64,000 nucleotides of DNA from Azospirillum griseum. Lineage in GTDB: Bacteria > Pseudomonadota > Alphaproteobacteria > Azospirillales > Azospirillaceae. The stretch spans positions 12,254 through 76,253 of the forward strand of contig NZ_RXMA01000015.1 in the NCBI RefSeq assembly GCF_003966125.1, given 5' to 3'. The notes under the pieces were generated by a model. It worked only from the letters and a program-made list of their open reading frames with translations. It ran no database searches and had not been told where the DNA came from. Below are positions 1 through 8,372 of the stretch, one piece after another (position 1 is the first letter of the stretch; the number at the start of each line of letters is the position of its first letter). A program made the position numbers and the translations under genes.

Positions 1-378
1 CACCCGCGCCCTGGCGATCTGGGAGAAGGCGCTCGGCCCCGACCATCCCGACACCGCCTTGAGCCTTAACAATCTGGCCTATCTGTACAAGGCGCAGGGG
101 AACCTTGAGGCCGCCGCCCTGCTCTACACCCGCGCCTTGGCGATCTGGGAGAAGGCGCTCGGCCCCGACCATCCCGACACCGCCTTAAGCCTCAACAATC
201 TGGCCTATCTGTATCAGGCGCAGGGGCAGCTTGAGGCCGCCGCCCCACTCTACACCCGCGCCTTGGCGATCCGGGAGAAGGCGCTCGGTCCCGATCATGC
301 TGATACGGCGATCAGCCTCAACAATCTGGCGCGCACCCTTCAGGATCAAGGTCAGTTGCCGGAGGCCGCCCCGCTCTT
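1..378 (+). repeat. Tandem 126-bp repeat inside the TPR gene
   Basis: The block beginning CACCCGCGCC recurs at 1, 127 and 253, an exact 126-bp period (42 codons). The first two visible units are nearly identical at DNA level, while the unit starting near 379 has diverged. This fits recent unit duplication or gene conversion in the middle of the array. Confidence 0.85.
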
Positions 379-556
379 CATCCGTTCTGTCGCCATCCTG
401 GACAAGGCGCTTGGGCCGCAGCACCCCACGACGATTCATGTTCTGAAAAACCTTGCCAAGCTGCGCCAGGCGCAAGGGCAGGCGGAGGACGCGGCGGCGT
501 TGTTTGCCGACGCCGAGGCGCGTGCGGCGGCTCAGGCACCGGCCAAAGCGCCTTAA
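1..556 (+). CDS. TPR-repeat protein (kinesin-light-chain type), 5' end outside window
   Basis: The reading frame is open from base 2 to the TAA at 554-556; the start lies upstream of the window. It encodes consecutive 42-residue tetratricopeptide repeats of the kinesin-light-chain class, recognisable from the recurring NNLAYLY, EAAxLYTRALAI and ALGPDHPDTA blocks. The last two units are more diverged, and the C-terminus is an Ala-rich tail. Such repeats form a superhelical protein-binding scaffold. In bacteria they are often the C-terminal part of a larger protein with an N-terminal enzymatic or NTPase domain, which would lie outside this window. No signal peptide or membrane segment is seen in the visible part. 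The specific partner and role cannot be inferred. Confidence 0.85.
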   Translation, partial: TRALAIWEKALGPDHPDTALSLNNLAYLYKAQGNLEAAALLYTRALAIWEKALGPDHPDTALSLNNLAYLYQAQGQLEAAAPLYTRALAIREKALGPDHADTAISLNNLARTLQDQGQLPEAAPLFIRSVAILDKALGPQHPTTIHVLKNLAKLRQAQGQAEDAAALFADAEARAAAQAPAKAP

Positions 557-1188
557 CCGGGCCGCAGCCGGTCCCGTTCAGCCGCCAGCGCGCGGAACCA
601 GTGGAGTTTTTCCGCGTAGGGCAGGCGGGCGAGGCCGCTGGGGGAGGGGAGGACGAGGTCGGTGATGCCGGGGAACAGGGCGGTGTCCTGCACGCCCCAT
701 GGCGCGTCGGGTCGGCCGCTCGCCGCCAGATAGACGCCCTTGCCGGTGTGGGCGAGGATGGCCGGGCGGACCGCCGCGACGATGCGGGCCAGACGGGGCA
801 GACCGGCGCGCAGCTCCGCCCGGCTCAGTTCGGCGGCGGACGCGGTGGCGCGGGCGACGAGGTTGGTGGAGCCAAGGCCGAAGCCGGGCAGCAAGCCATC
901 CTCCTCGCAGCGCAACCGGCGCGGGGTCAGGCCGGAGTCGGCCAGCAAGCGCCAGAACTGGTTCCCCCGCCCGGAATAATGATGCCCCAACGCGCCGGAC
1001 CGCAAACCGGGGTTGAAGCCGACGAACAGCACCGCCAGGTCCGGCCCCAGCACATCGGGCAGGGGACCGTCTTGCGGTGGTCCGTCTTGCGGCGGGCCAT
1101 CGTGGGGCAGGCCATTGTGTGATGGGCCATCGTGGGACGGATCATCCGGCGACGGCGGATCCGAAAGCGGCCAAGCGGGGGCGGTCAC
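553..1188 (-). CDS. mug: G/U mismatch-specific uracil-DNA glycosylase (Mug/TDG family)
   Basis: This base-excision repair enzyme removes uracil or related bases mispaired with G. The 211-residue protein carries the family motif GFNPGLRS at about residues 57-64, NQFW at 76-79 and a C-terminal SPSGLAR motif at about 181-187, which corresponds to NPSGLSR of E. coli Mug (Asn replaced by Ser). I chose the GTG at 1188-1186 because it overlaps the upstream regulator's TGA in a GTGA junction and no in-frame ATG lies closer to the catalytic domain. Residues about 13-45 form a Pro/Asp/Gly/His-rich stretch with repeated DGPP units, an unusual N-terminal extension. The gene ends 4 bp inside the convergent TPR gene. 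Confidence 0.85.
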   Translation of the reverse strand: MTAPAWPLSDPPSPDDPSHDGPSHNGLPHDGPPQDGPPQDGPLPDVLGPDLAVLFVGFNPGLRSGALGHHYSGRGNQFWRLLADSGLTPRRLRCEEDGLLPGFGLGSTNLVARATASAAELSRAELRAGLPRLARIVAAVRPAILAHTGKGVYLAASGRPDAPWGVQDTALFPGITDLVLPSPSGLARLPYAEKLHWFRALAAERDRLRPG

Positions 1189-2150
1189 GGCGCGGTGTCC
1201 CCGTCGGGGATCTCCAGCCCGCCCAGCGCGGCGGCGCAGGCGTCGCGGACCAGGGCGCGCAGCCAGCGGTGGGCCGGGTCGGCGTCCTGGCGCGGGTGCC
1301 ACAGCAGGGAGATTGTGACCTCCGGCGTGGCAAAGGGCAGGGGCCGGGTGCACAGACCGGCGCGCAGCGCGGCGGTGTGGCGCAGCGGCACGGTGGCGAC
1401 CAGATCCGACCGGCGCGCCACCGCCAGGGCGGCGGCGAATCCGCCGACGCTGGCGATGATCCGGCGTTCCAGCCCCAGCGCGCGCAGGGCGCTGTCCACC
1501 GGCCCCCGTCCCAACCCGCCCTTGCCACCGCCAGCGCTGGATCGGGTGACGCAGACATGGGCGGCGGCGCTGTAGCCATCGAGGGTGAGCGGCCCCTTAT
1601 CCATGCCGGCGGCCAGCGGGTGGCCGGGGCGGACCACGGCGACGAAACGGTCGCGGAACAGGGCCTGGGCGCGCAGCTCCGGCCCCATCGCCGGGGTGAC
1701 GACGCCGGTTTCCAGATCGACCGCGCCGTCGCGCAAGGGGGCGCTGTCCTTGTCGGGTTTGGGCAGGAAGACCAGCCGCACGCCGGGGGCCGCCGCCGTC
1801 ACCGCCGCGATCAGCTCCGGCCCCACCGTTTCCACAAAGCCCTCGCTGCTGCGCAGGGTGAAGGTGCGGGCCAGACGCTGCGGAGTCAGCGTCTCCACCG
1901 GGCGCAGCACCGCCGCGCCATCCTCCACCAGTTGGTGAACGCGCGCGCGCAGCTCCAGCGCGCGCGGGGTGGGGACCAGATCGCGCCCGGCGCGGACCAG
2001 CAGCGGATCGCCCGTCACCTCCCGCAGGCGGGCGAGCGCGCGGCTCATCGCCGACGGGCTGAGGTTGAGCCGCCGCGCGGCGCGGGCCACGCTGCCCTCC
2101 GCCAGCAGAACATCCAACGTGACCAGCAGATTCAAATCGGGAAGCGCCAT
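1185..2150 (-). CDS. LysR-family transcriptional regulator
   Basis: The 321-residue protein has an N-terminal winged helix-turn-helix (residues about 4-65, with LNLLVTLDVLLAEGSVARAA and LSPSAMSRALARLR) and a C-terminal periplasmic-binding-like effector domain, the normal length for the family. The ATG at 2150-2148 was chosen because it sits right before the HTH; a longer frame to 2306 only adds Arg/Ala-rich sequence. It is divergent from an MFS efflux gene at 2345 across a 194-bp gap, so that gene is the likely target. It is translationally coupled to mug downstream. The ligand is unknown. Confidence 0.88.
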   Translation of the reverse strand: MALPDLNLLVTLDVLLAEGSVARAARRLNLSPSAMSRALARLREVTGDPLLVRAGRDLVPTPRALELRARVHQLVEDGAAVLRPVETLTPQRLARTFTLRSSEGFVETVGPELIAAVTAAAPGVRLVFLPKPDKDSAPLRDGAVDLETGVVTPAMGPELRAQALFRDRFVAVVRPGHPLAAGMDKGPLTLDGYSAAAHVCVTRSSAGGGKGGLGRGPVDSALRALGLERRIIASVGGFAAALAVARRSDLVATVPLRHTAALRAGLCTRPLPFATPEVTISLLWHPRQDADPAHRWLRALVRDACAAALGGLEIPDGDTAP

Positions 2151-2344
2151 GCCCCAACTGTAGCACGATCCAGTGCGCGCGCGGCAACGGGCGGGGGAAC
2201 GGGCCAACGCGGCGGGGCCGGGCGCTGGCATGGCGTGGCGCGCAACAACTTCCTGCGTCCGGCGCGCGTTCCGCCGGTGGTTGGGGCGGGCATAGGCTGG
2301 GGGCAACGCCGCGCTGCGGCTGTCTCACAACCGGATGCCTGACC

Positions 2345-3820
2345 ATGACCAACAGCCTGAACCCGCCCGCCCCGGAGGGCGCGGCGACCCTGAACGACAC
2401 CCTGAGGAACGACACCTCGACGAACGGCACCCCGGCGGCGGCCCCAACGGCAGCAACGCAAACCCGCGCGCTGCTCGCCCTCTGCCTGCTGACCCTGCTG
2501 GCGGCGCTGGGGGCGAGCGGGGCGAACGTCGCCCTGCCCACCCTGGCGGGCGCGTTCGGCGCGTCGTTTCACGACGTGCAATGGGTGGTGCTGGCTTATC
2601 TGCTGGCCATCACCAGCCTGATCGTCGGGGCCGGGCGGTTGGGCGACCGGATCGGCCGTCGCCGCCTGCTGCTGGGCGGGGTGGCGCTGTTCACGGCGGC
2701 GTCGGCGCTGTGCGGGCTGGCCCCCAGCCTGGGCGTGCTGGTCGCCGCGCGGGCGGTGCAGGGGGCCGGGGCCGCCGTGATGATGGCGTTGACCATCGCC
2801 ATGGTCGGCGACAGCGTGGCCAAGGCGCGGACCGGGCGGGCGATGGGGCTGCTGGGCACCATGTCGGCCATCGGCACGGCGCTGGGGCCGTCGGCGGGCG
2901 GCGGGCTGCTCGCGGTGGCGGGCTGGCCCGCGCTGTTCCTGGTCAACGCGCCGTTGGGGCTGCTGGCCTGGGGGTTGGCACGCGCCAGCCTGCCCGCCGA
3001 TCCGCCCCGCCCGGCGGGACCGCGCCCGGCCTTCGACAGCGCCGGGACGCTGCTGCTGGCGCTGACGTTGGCGGCCTACGCCCTGGCGATGACGGTGTGG
3101 CGGGAGCGCTTCGTTCCGCTGGGGCTGGGCCTGTTGGGCGCGGCGGTGGTCGGGCTGGCGTTGTTCCTGTGGGTGGAGCGGCGGGCGGCGGCCCCGCTGC
3201 TGCGGCTGTCGCTGTTCCGCGATCGCGCCTTTCGCGCCAGCCTCGCCGCCAACGCGCTGGTGTCCACGGTGATGATGGCGACGCTGGTGGTCGGCCCCTT
3301 CTTCCTGTCGCGGGCGCTGGGCTTGACGGAGGCGATGGTCGGGCTGGTGCTGGCCAGCGGGCCGGTGGTGTCGGCCCTCAGCGGCGTGCCCGCCGGGCGG
3401 TTGGTGGACCGCTTCGGGGCCGCGCGCATGGTGTCGGCGGGGTTGGTGCTGGCGATTGTGGGGGCGGTGGCGCTGGCGCTGCTGCCGGGCTGGTTCGGCG
3501 TGGCGGGCTACGTCGCCGCCATCGCGCTGCTGACCCCCGGCTATCAACTGTTCCAGGCCGCCAACAACACCGCCGTGATGGCGGATGTGCCGGCGGACCG
3601 GCGCGGGGTGACGTCGGGCCTGCTGACCCTGTCGCGCAATCTCGGGCTGGTGTCGGGCGCGTCGCTGATGGGCGCGGTGTTCACGGCGGTGGCCGGGGAG
3701 GCGACCAGCGCCGGGGCGGAGGCGGTGGCCGACGGCATGCGCATCACCTTCCTGGTCGCCGCCGGGCTGGTGGCGGTGGCCTGGCTGTGGTGTTCTGCCA
3801 AGCCGCGCCGGGGGGGCTGA
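2345..3820 (+). CDS. MFS drug/solute exporter, DHA2 (EmrB/QacA-like) family
   Basis: This 491-residue integral inner-membrane protein has about 14 predicted hydrophobic segments, the length and topology of DHA2 proton-driven exporters. Motif A appears as GRLGDRIGRRR after the second segment, and the antiporter motif C as GTALGPSAGG near residue 180. The N-terminal 40 residues are hydrophilic, Thr/Asn/Ala-rich and variable. It is divergent from a LysR regulator, the usual arrangement for inducible efflux pumps. The substrate cannot be told from sequence. The stop is followed by a convergent gene. Confidence 0.85.
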   Translation: MTNSLNPPAPEGAATLNDTLRNDTSTNGTPAAAPTAATQTRALLALCLLTLLAALGASGANVALPTLAGAFGASFHDVQWVVLAYLLAITSLIVGAGRLGDRIGRRRLLLGGVALFTAASALCGLAPSLGVLVAARAVQGAGAAVMMALTIAMVGDSVAKARTGRAMGLLGTMSAIGTALGPSAGGGLLAVAGWPALFLVNAPLGLLAWGLARASLPADPPRPAGPRPAFDSAGTLLLALTLAAYALAMTVWRERFVPLGLGLLGAAVVGLALFLWVERRAAAPLLRLSLFRDRAFRASLAANALVSTVMMATLVVGPFFLSRALGLTEAMVGLVLASGPVVSALSGVPAGRLVDRFGAARMVSAGLVLAIVGAVALALLPGWFGVAGYVAAIALLTPGYQLFQAANNTAVMADVPADRRGVTSGLLTLSRNLGLVSGASLMGAVFTAVAGEATSAGAEAVADGMRITFLVAAGLVAVAWLWCSAKPRRGG

Positions 3821-3878
3821 TCCGGTTCTTGCCATCGCGACCGGGTGCGCAGGCTGGAAGCGGATCCGGGGGGCGGCT

Positions 3879-3901
3879 GGTCAAGCGCATGGCGTTTGAC
3901 C
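3879..3901. terminator. Hairpin between convergent genes, possible bidirectional terminator
   Basis: GGTCAAGCGC at 3879-3888 and GCGTTTGACC at 3892-3901 form a 10-bp stem (one G.T pair) around a 3-base ATG loop. It lies in the 123-bp gap between the convergent MFS and DoxX genes. There is no T-tract, so intrinsic termination is not certain. Confidence 0.4.
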
Positions 3902-3943
3902 GTGTGTGCGTTGGGTTTGCGGGTGTTTGGTCGCAGTGGGCGA

Positions 3944-4357
3944 TCAACGCGGCTGGACCGGCAGGGCGCGGCCACGACCCCACAGGACGAAGGCGGTCAG
4001 GGCGATCAGCACCACGTTCATCGGGACCACCGCCGCCTCGCCGCGCGACAGGTGGAAGGCCAGGGCGAGCACCTGAAGGATGATGATCCCCAGAGCGGCC
4101 AGAACCGTCAGACGCGGTTGGATGCGGGTCAGCGACGGCAACAGGATGCCAAGACCGCCCAGCAGATCCGCCGTGCCGGTCAGGGGAACCAGACCCGGAT
4201 GCTGCGCGGTCCAGGGGATCATCGCCGCCAGCTGGTCGGCGGGCAGGGCCAGCTTGGTGTAACCGGCATAGACGAAAAACAGCGACAACAGGCCCTGAAC
4301 GGTCCACAGGCCGGGACCCAGGATGTTGCGGCGGGGGGCGACGGTGGCGGTGGTCAT
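3944..4357 (-). CDS. DoxX-family membrane protein
   Basis: This 137-residue inner-membrane protein has four hydrophobic helices and the DoxX pattern (FVYAGYTKL after helix 1, GTADLLGGLGILLP in helix 2). Members are small quinone- or redox-associated membrane proteins whose biochemical role is mostly undefined. The start at 4357 has AAAGGA upstream at suitable spacing; longer upstream frame is not DoxX-like. The gene is divergent from the LysR regulator at 4493 across 135 bp, so that regulator is its probable controller. Confidence 0.85.
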   Translation of the reverse strand: MTTATVAPRRNILGPGLWTVQGLLSLFFVYAGYTKLALPADQLAAMIPWTAQHPGLVPLTGTADLLGGLGILLPSLTRIQPRLTVLAALGIIILQVLALAFHLSRGEAAVVPMNVVLIALTAFVLWGRGRALPVQPR

Positions 4358-4412
4358 GGGGGTGTTCCTTTGGTGCGGGGATGATCGGCAGGGCGTCGGG
4401 CGACGCCGTTTC

Positions 4413-4467
4413 TGATCATCATCCTGCGTCTCGAAACACATCCACGGAAGCGATATGATTTCGATCA
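4413..4467. promoter_or_regulatory. Candidate LysR operator region (TGATCA and TGAT-N4-ATCA)
   Basis: The 135-bp divergent gap between doxX and its neighbouring LysR gene holds a perfect TGATCA palindrome at 4413-4418 and a TGAT-N4-ATCA inverted repeat at 4456-4467. The latter is 25 bp upstream of the LysR start. Two related half-site pairs in a divergent promoter fit LysR autoregulation, but no footprint motif is known for this protein. Confidence 0.35.
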
Positions 4468-4492
4468 AACCCATCGATTGGAGAGATGGATC

Positions 4493-5398
4493 ATGATCGG
4501 TGCCTTGACGTTGGACCAACTGCGTGTGCTCGTGACCATCGAGGACACCGGCAGCTTTTCGGCGGCGGGCCGCAAGCTGCGGCGTGTGCAATCCGCCATC
4601 AGCCACGCGATTCAGGCGCTGGAGGACGCGCAAGGGGTTCAACTGTTCGACCGCAGCGGGCGGACACCGCGCTTCACCGATGCCGGGCGCGTGCTGGCGG
4701 TTCAGGCCCGGCAGGTCCTGCGGCAGGCCGAGGCGTTCGAGCGCACCGCCCAGTCCATGGCGGCGGGGCTGGAACCGGAACTGTCCATCGCGGTTGACAA
4801 TTTCGTGCCCTCGGGGCCGGTGATCCGTGGGCTGGCCAGCCTGCAACGCGCCTTCCCCGATCTGACGGTGACGCTGTTCACGGAGGGCATCGGAGCGGCC
4901 GAGCGGCGTGTGCGCGACGGCAGCGCCACCCTGGGCATGTGCGCGCTGATGCCGTCCACCGCGCAGGATCTCCAGGCCAGCGCGCTGACGCAGATCACGC
5001 TGGTTCCGGTGGTGGCCCCGTCCCATCCGCTGGCGACCGAAGCACGGCCCCTGACGCGGGAGATACTGGCCGAACATGTGCAGTTGATTTTGACCGATCC
5101 ATCGCAGCGCCCCGGCCCCAGCTTCAGCGTGGTCAGCCCGCGCGTGTGGCGTTTCGTGGACATCACCCGGCGTCTGGAGTTTCTGCGGGCGGGGTTCGGC
5201 TGGGGAACCATGCCCCATCATCTGGTCGAAGCCGATCTGGCGGCGGGGCATCTGTTGCGGTTGTCGATTGAGGATCCGGCGGTGCTGCCCGGTTCGATCG
5301 GGTTGTTCGCCATCCACGACCGTCGGCACCCGTTGGGCATGGGCGCACGCTGGCTGCTGGCGGAGTTGCAACGGCAGGGTTGGGGGACCACCCCCTGA
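4493..5398 (+). CDS. LysR-family transcriptional regulator
   Basis: The 301-residue protein has an N-terminal HTH (LTLDQLRVLVTIEDTGSFSA, then SAISHAIQALEDAQGVQLFDR) and a substrate-binding-like C-terminal domain. I chose ATG 4493 over the upstream in-frame TTG at 4478 because GGAGAG at 4480-4485 lies 7 nt before it and the HTH starts directly after. It is divergent from doxX, the likely regulated gene. The effector is unknown. Confidence 0.88.
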   Translation: MIGALTLDQLRVLVTIEDTGSFSAAGRKLRRVQSAISHAIQALEDAQGVQLFDRSGRTPRFTDAGRVLAVQARQVLRQAEAFERTAQSMAAGLEPELSIAVDNFVPSGPVIRGLASLQRAFPDLTVTLFTEGIGAAERRVRDGSATLGMCALMPSTAQDLQASALTQITLVPVVAPSHPLATEARPLTREILAEHVQLILTDPSQRPGPSFSVVSPRVWRFVDITRRLEFLRAGFGWGTMPHHLVEADLAAGHLLRLSIEDPAVLPGSIGLFAIHDRRHPLGMGARWLLAELQRQGWGTTP

Positions 5399-5425
5399 CC
5401 CTGGCGGGGCCGTGGATGGCATCAG

Positions 5426-5462
5426 GGACGCGCAACGCGGATGGCGGCGGCGCTGCGCGTCC
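5426..5462. terminator. Strong hairpin between convergent operon ends
   Basis: GGACGCGCA at 5426-5434 pairs perfectly with TGCGCGTCC at 5454-5462 (9 bp, 19-nt loop). It sits in the 69-bp gap between the LysR gene (ends 5398) and the nitrate-transport operon (ends 5468). No U-tract follows on either strand; it may act as an RNA 3'-end structure or a weak bidirectional terminator. Confidence 0.4.
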
Positions 5463-5467
5463 TCTGG

Positions 5468-7132
5468 TCAGGCGGCTTTCTTGGGCGCGCCGTGGTGGCC
5501 GCCTTCCAGGAAATCGAGCAGCTCGGCGCGGTACTCGTAATAACGCGGGTGCTCCAGCAACGATTGACGGGTGCGCGGGCGGGGGATGTCCACCTTCAGG
5601 ACGTGACCGATGCGGGCGTTGGGGCCGTTGGTCATCATCACCACGCGGTCGGCCAGCAACAGCGCCTCGTCCACATCGTGGGTGACGCAGACCGCCGTGA
5701 CCTGGGTGCGCGCCCACACCTCCATCAGCACCTCTTGCAACTCCCAGCGGGTCAGGCTGTCGAGCATGCCGAACGGCTCGTCGAGCAGCAGCAGCTTGGG
5801 CGACAGGGCGAAGGCGCGGGCGATGCCGACGCGCTGCTTCATGCCGTTGGACAGTTCCGACGCCTTTTTGTCCATGCTGTCGCCCAAGCCCACGCGGGCG
5901 AGGTAATAGCGGACGATGTCGGCGCGCTCCGCCCGTTTGGCGTGGGGGTAGACGCGCTCCACCCCCAGCATGACGTTTTCATAGGCGGTCAACCAGGGGA
6001 ACAGGCTGGGGGCCTGGAAGACGACGGCGCGGTCGGGACCGGCGGTTGACACCTCCTTGCCGTCCAGCACGATGCCGCCGCTGGTGACGTCGGCCAGCCC
6101 GGCGACCATCGACAGCACGGTGGATTTGCCGCAACCGGAATGCCCGATCAGCGAGATGAACTCCCCCTTGCGCATCTTCAGGTCAAAGCCATCGACGATG
6201 GTCAGCGGCCCCTTGGGCGTGGCGAAGGTCTTGGTCAGCCGGGTGAATTCCAGATATCGTTCGTCGGCCACGCTGCTGGCCTGCGCCGCGCGGTAGGCCT
6301 TGGGCGGTTCGGACGCGGTGATCGGGCGGATGTCGGGCAGGGGGAGATCCTCCCCCGTGGCGGCGGCGCGCGCGATCCCGGCGTTCATCAGATAGGCCGT
6401 GACCTCCGCCCGCAGCCGCTTGAAATCCGGGTCATGGTTGACGGCGGTGCGGTCGCGCGGGCGGGGCAGATCGACGGTGAAGGCCGGACCCAGCGTCGCC
6501 CCCGGCCCCGGCGTCAGCGGGATGATGCGGTCGGCCAGCAGGATGGCTTCATCGACGTCGTTGGTGATGAGGATGACGGTCTTGCGGTCCTTGCGCCAAA
6601 TGGCTTCGATCTCGTCCTGCAATTTGGCGCGGGTCAGGGCGTCGAGTGCCGACAGCGGTTCGTCGAGCAGCAGCATGTCGGGCGACATCGCCAGCGCGCG
6701 GGCAAAGCCGACGCGCTGGCGCATCCCGCCCGACAGCTCTTTCGGGCGGCGGTCGGTGGCGTGGCCCAGCCCGACGGTTTCCACCGCGCGGCGGGTCAGC
6801 ACGCCGCGTTCGCTCGCGGTCTTGCCGCTGTGGACGGCGTCCACCGCCAGCGCGACGTTTTCCTTCACGCTCAACCACGGCATCAGCGAATAGCTTTGGA
6901 ACACGACGCCGCGTTCCGGGCCGGGGCCGCGCACCGGCGCGCCGCGCATCAGCACCGCGCCGCTGTCGGGCATGGTCAGGCCGCCGATCAGGTTGACCAG
7001 CGTCGTCTTGCCCGAGCCGGAGAAGCCGACGATGGCGACGAACTCCCCCTCCGCGATGGTCAGGTCGATGTCGCGCAGGACGTTGGTTGCGCCGTAGGAC
7101 TTGGAAACGCCCTTCAGTTCCAGGATCGCCAT
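5468..7132 (-). CDS. nrtC/nrtD fusion: Nitrate ABC transporter ATPase, two fused ATP-binding domains
   Basis: The 554-residue protein contains two complete ABC ATPase domains in one chain. Domain 1 (residues about 1-250) has Walker [10 protein letters not shown] at 36-44, signature LSGGM at 133-137 and Walker B LLLDEP. Domain 2 (about 290-545) has GHSGCGKST at 330-338, LSNGM at 427-431 and LLLLDEP. Both resemble the NrtD/TauB group that powers nitrate import, and the gene follows nrtA-nrtB in one operon. Unusually, the switch (H-loop) residue of domain 1 is Asn191 (ITNDVDEA), while domain 2 keeps His485 (VTHDVDEA), so the two ATP sites are probably not equivalent. It lacks the NrtA-like C-terminal domain of cyanobacterial NrtC. 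Start 7132 was chosen at the first domain residue; upstream frame is non-ABC. Confidence 0.88.
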   Translation of the reverse strand: MAILELKGVSKSYGATNVLRDIDLTIAEGEFVAIVGFSGSGKTTLVNLIGGLTMPDSGAVLMRGAPVRGPGPERGVVFQSYSLMPWLSVKENVALAVDAVHSGKTASERGVLTRRAVETVGLGHATDRRPKELSGGMRQRVGFARALAMSPDMLLLDEPLSALDALTRAKLQDEIEAIWRKDRKTVILITNDVDEAILLADRIIPLTPGPGATLGPAFTVDLPRPRDRTAVNHDPDFKRLRAEVTAYLMNAGIARAAATGEDLPLPDIRPITASEPPKAYRAAQASSVADERYLEFTRLTKTFATPKGPLTIVDGFDLKMRKGEFISLIGHSGCGKSTVLSMVAGLADVTSGGIVLDGKEVSTAGPDRAVVFQAPSLFPWLTAYENVMLGVERVYPHAKRAERADIVRYYLARVGLGDSMDKKASELSNGMKQRVGIARAFALSPKLLLLDEPFGMLDSLTRWELQEVLMEVWARTQVTAVCVTHDVDEALLLADRVVMMTNGPNARIGHVLKVDIPRPRTRQSLLEHPRYYEYRAELLDFLEGGHHGAPKKAA

Positions 7133-7188
7133 GGTCGTAGTCTCCGGGGAGGCAGAGGGGGAGGCAGGCAGTCGGGGGGGAGAGAGGA

Positions 7189-8271
7189 TCAGCGGTTGCC
7201 GGTGTGGGTGACGGCGGCCTGGAAGGCCAGCATCACGCGGTCCAGCAGGAAGCCGATCAGGCCGATGGTGAAGACGGCGACCATGATCTTGGCCAGCGAG
7301 TTGGAGGAGCCGTTCTGGAACTCGTCCCACACGAACTTTCCAAGGCCCGGATTTTGCGCCAGCATTTCCGCCGCGATCAGCACCATCCAGCCCACGCCCA
7401 GCGACAGGCGCAGCCCGGTGAAGATGAAGGGCAGGGCCGACGGCAGGACCAGACGGCGCACCATGGTCAGGCCCGACAGTTGCAGCACCTTGCCGACGTT
7501 CATCAAATCCTTGTCGATGGACGACACGCCGACGGCGGTGTTGATCAGCGTCGGCCACAGCGAGCACAGCGTGACGGTGATGGCGGAGGTGAGGAAGGAT
7601 TTCTCGAAGGTCGGGTTGTCGCTCGACACCGTGGCCGACACCACCATCGTCACCAGCGGCAGCCACGCCAGCGGCGACACCGGCTTGAACAGTTGGATCA
7701 GCGGGTTCATGGCGGCGTTGACCGTGCTGGACAGGCCGCAGGCCACCCCCAGCGGCACCGCAACCAGCGCGCCGATCAGGAAGCCGGTGAAGACCGTCTT
7801 CAGGCTGGTCAAAATCTGATCAAGATAAGTCGGCTTCCCGGCGTAGGGGCGGGTCTTGACCGGGGCGTTGGGGTCGGCGGCCAGCGCCTCGGCGTTGCGC
7901 TTGGCCTGGCGCTCGTAAAAGGCGGATTCCTTGGCGCGTTCGGCCTTGTGGTCGGCGTAGAGGCTGGTCGCCTGTTCCCACACCTGCGCGGGGCCGGGAA
8001 TGGCACCAAGGCTGGTGTGGACTTGCGGAGCCGCCCAACCCCAGGCGGCGAGGAACAGCAGGATCGCGGTCAGGGGAACGCCCATCTGCCGCCACAGCTC
8101 CACGGCCTGGACGCGCGGGTTTTCGCCAGCGGCCATGCGCAGCAGCGGGGCAAGCCAGCCCAGCCCGACGGTGGTCAGGGCGCTGGCGATGCGGTTGAGC
8201 GCGTGGGCGCGCCGGGCCTTGCGCTGGGCGCGGGCCAGATCGGAGGGGGCGGTGTCGGTCAGGCTGGTCAT
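7189..8271 (-). CDS. nrtB: Nitrate ABC transporter permease
   Basis: This 360-residue inner-membrane permease of the binding-protein-dependent (BPD_transp_1) type matches NrtB. It has an N-terminal amphipathic region, a first membrane helix near residues 75-95, a long hydrophilic segment with many charged residues (about 120-165), then about five helices. Late in the protein the [20 protein letters not shown] region is the usual NrtB/SsuC ATPase-coupling area. I chose ATG 8271 because AAGGAA precedes it at about 9 nt; the upstream ATG at 8289 contains that same Shine-Dalgarno sequence within its own codons and has none of its own. It follows nrtA and precedes the ATPase gene. Confidence 0.9.
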   Translation of the reverse strand: MTSLTDTAPSDLARAQRKARRAHALNRIASALTTVGLGWLAPLLRMAAGENPRVQAVELWRQMGVPLTAILLFLAAWGWAAPQVHTSLGAIPGPAQVWEQATSLYADHKAERAKESAFYERQAKRNAEALAADPNAPVKTRPYAGKPTYLDQILTSLKTVFTGFLIGALVAVPLGVACGLSSTVNAAMNPLIQLFKPVSPLAWLPLVTMVVSATVSSDNPTFEKSFLTSAITVTLCSLWPTLINTAVGVSSIDKDLMNVGKVLQLSGLTMVRRLVLPSALPFIFTGLRLSLGVGWMVLIAAEMLAQNPGLGKFVWDEFQNGSSNSLAKIMVAVFTIGLIGFLLDRVMLAFQAAVTHTGNR

Positions 8272-8372
8272 GGTGGTTGGTTCCTTCATGATCCCGTGGC
8301 CCCGTCCGGTTCCCGGTTGGGGAGCCGGGCGGGGGCGCGTGGAGGATGGACGCGGGGCGGGGCGCTGGCGTC

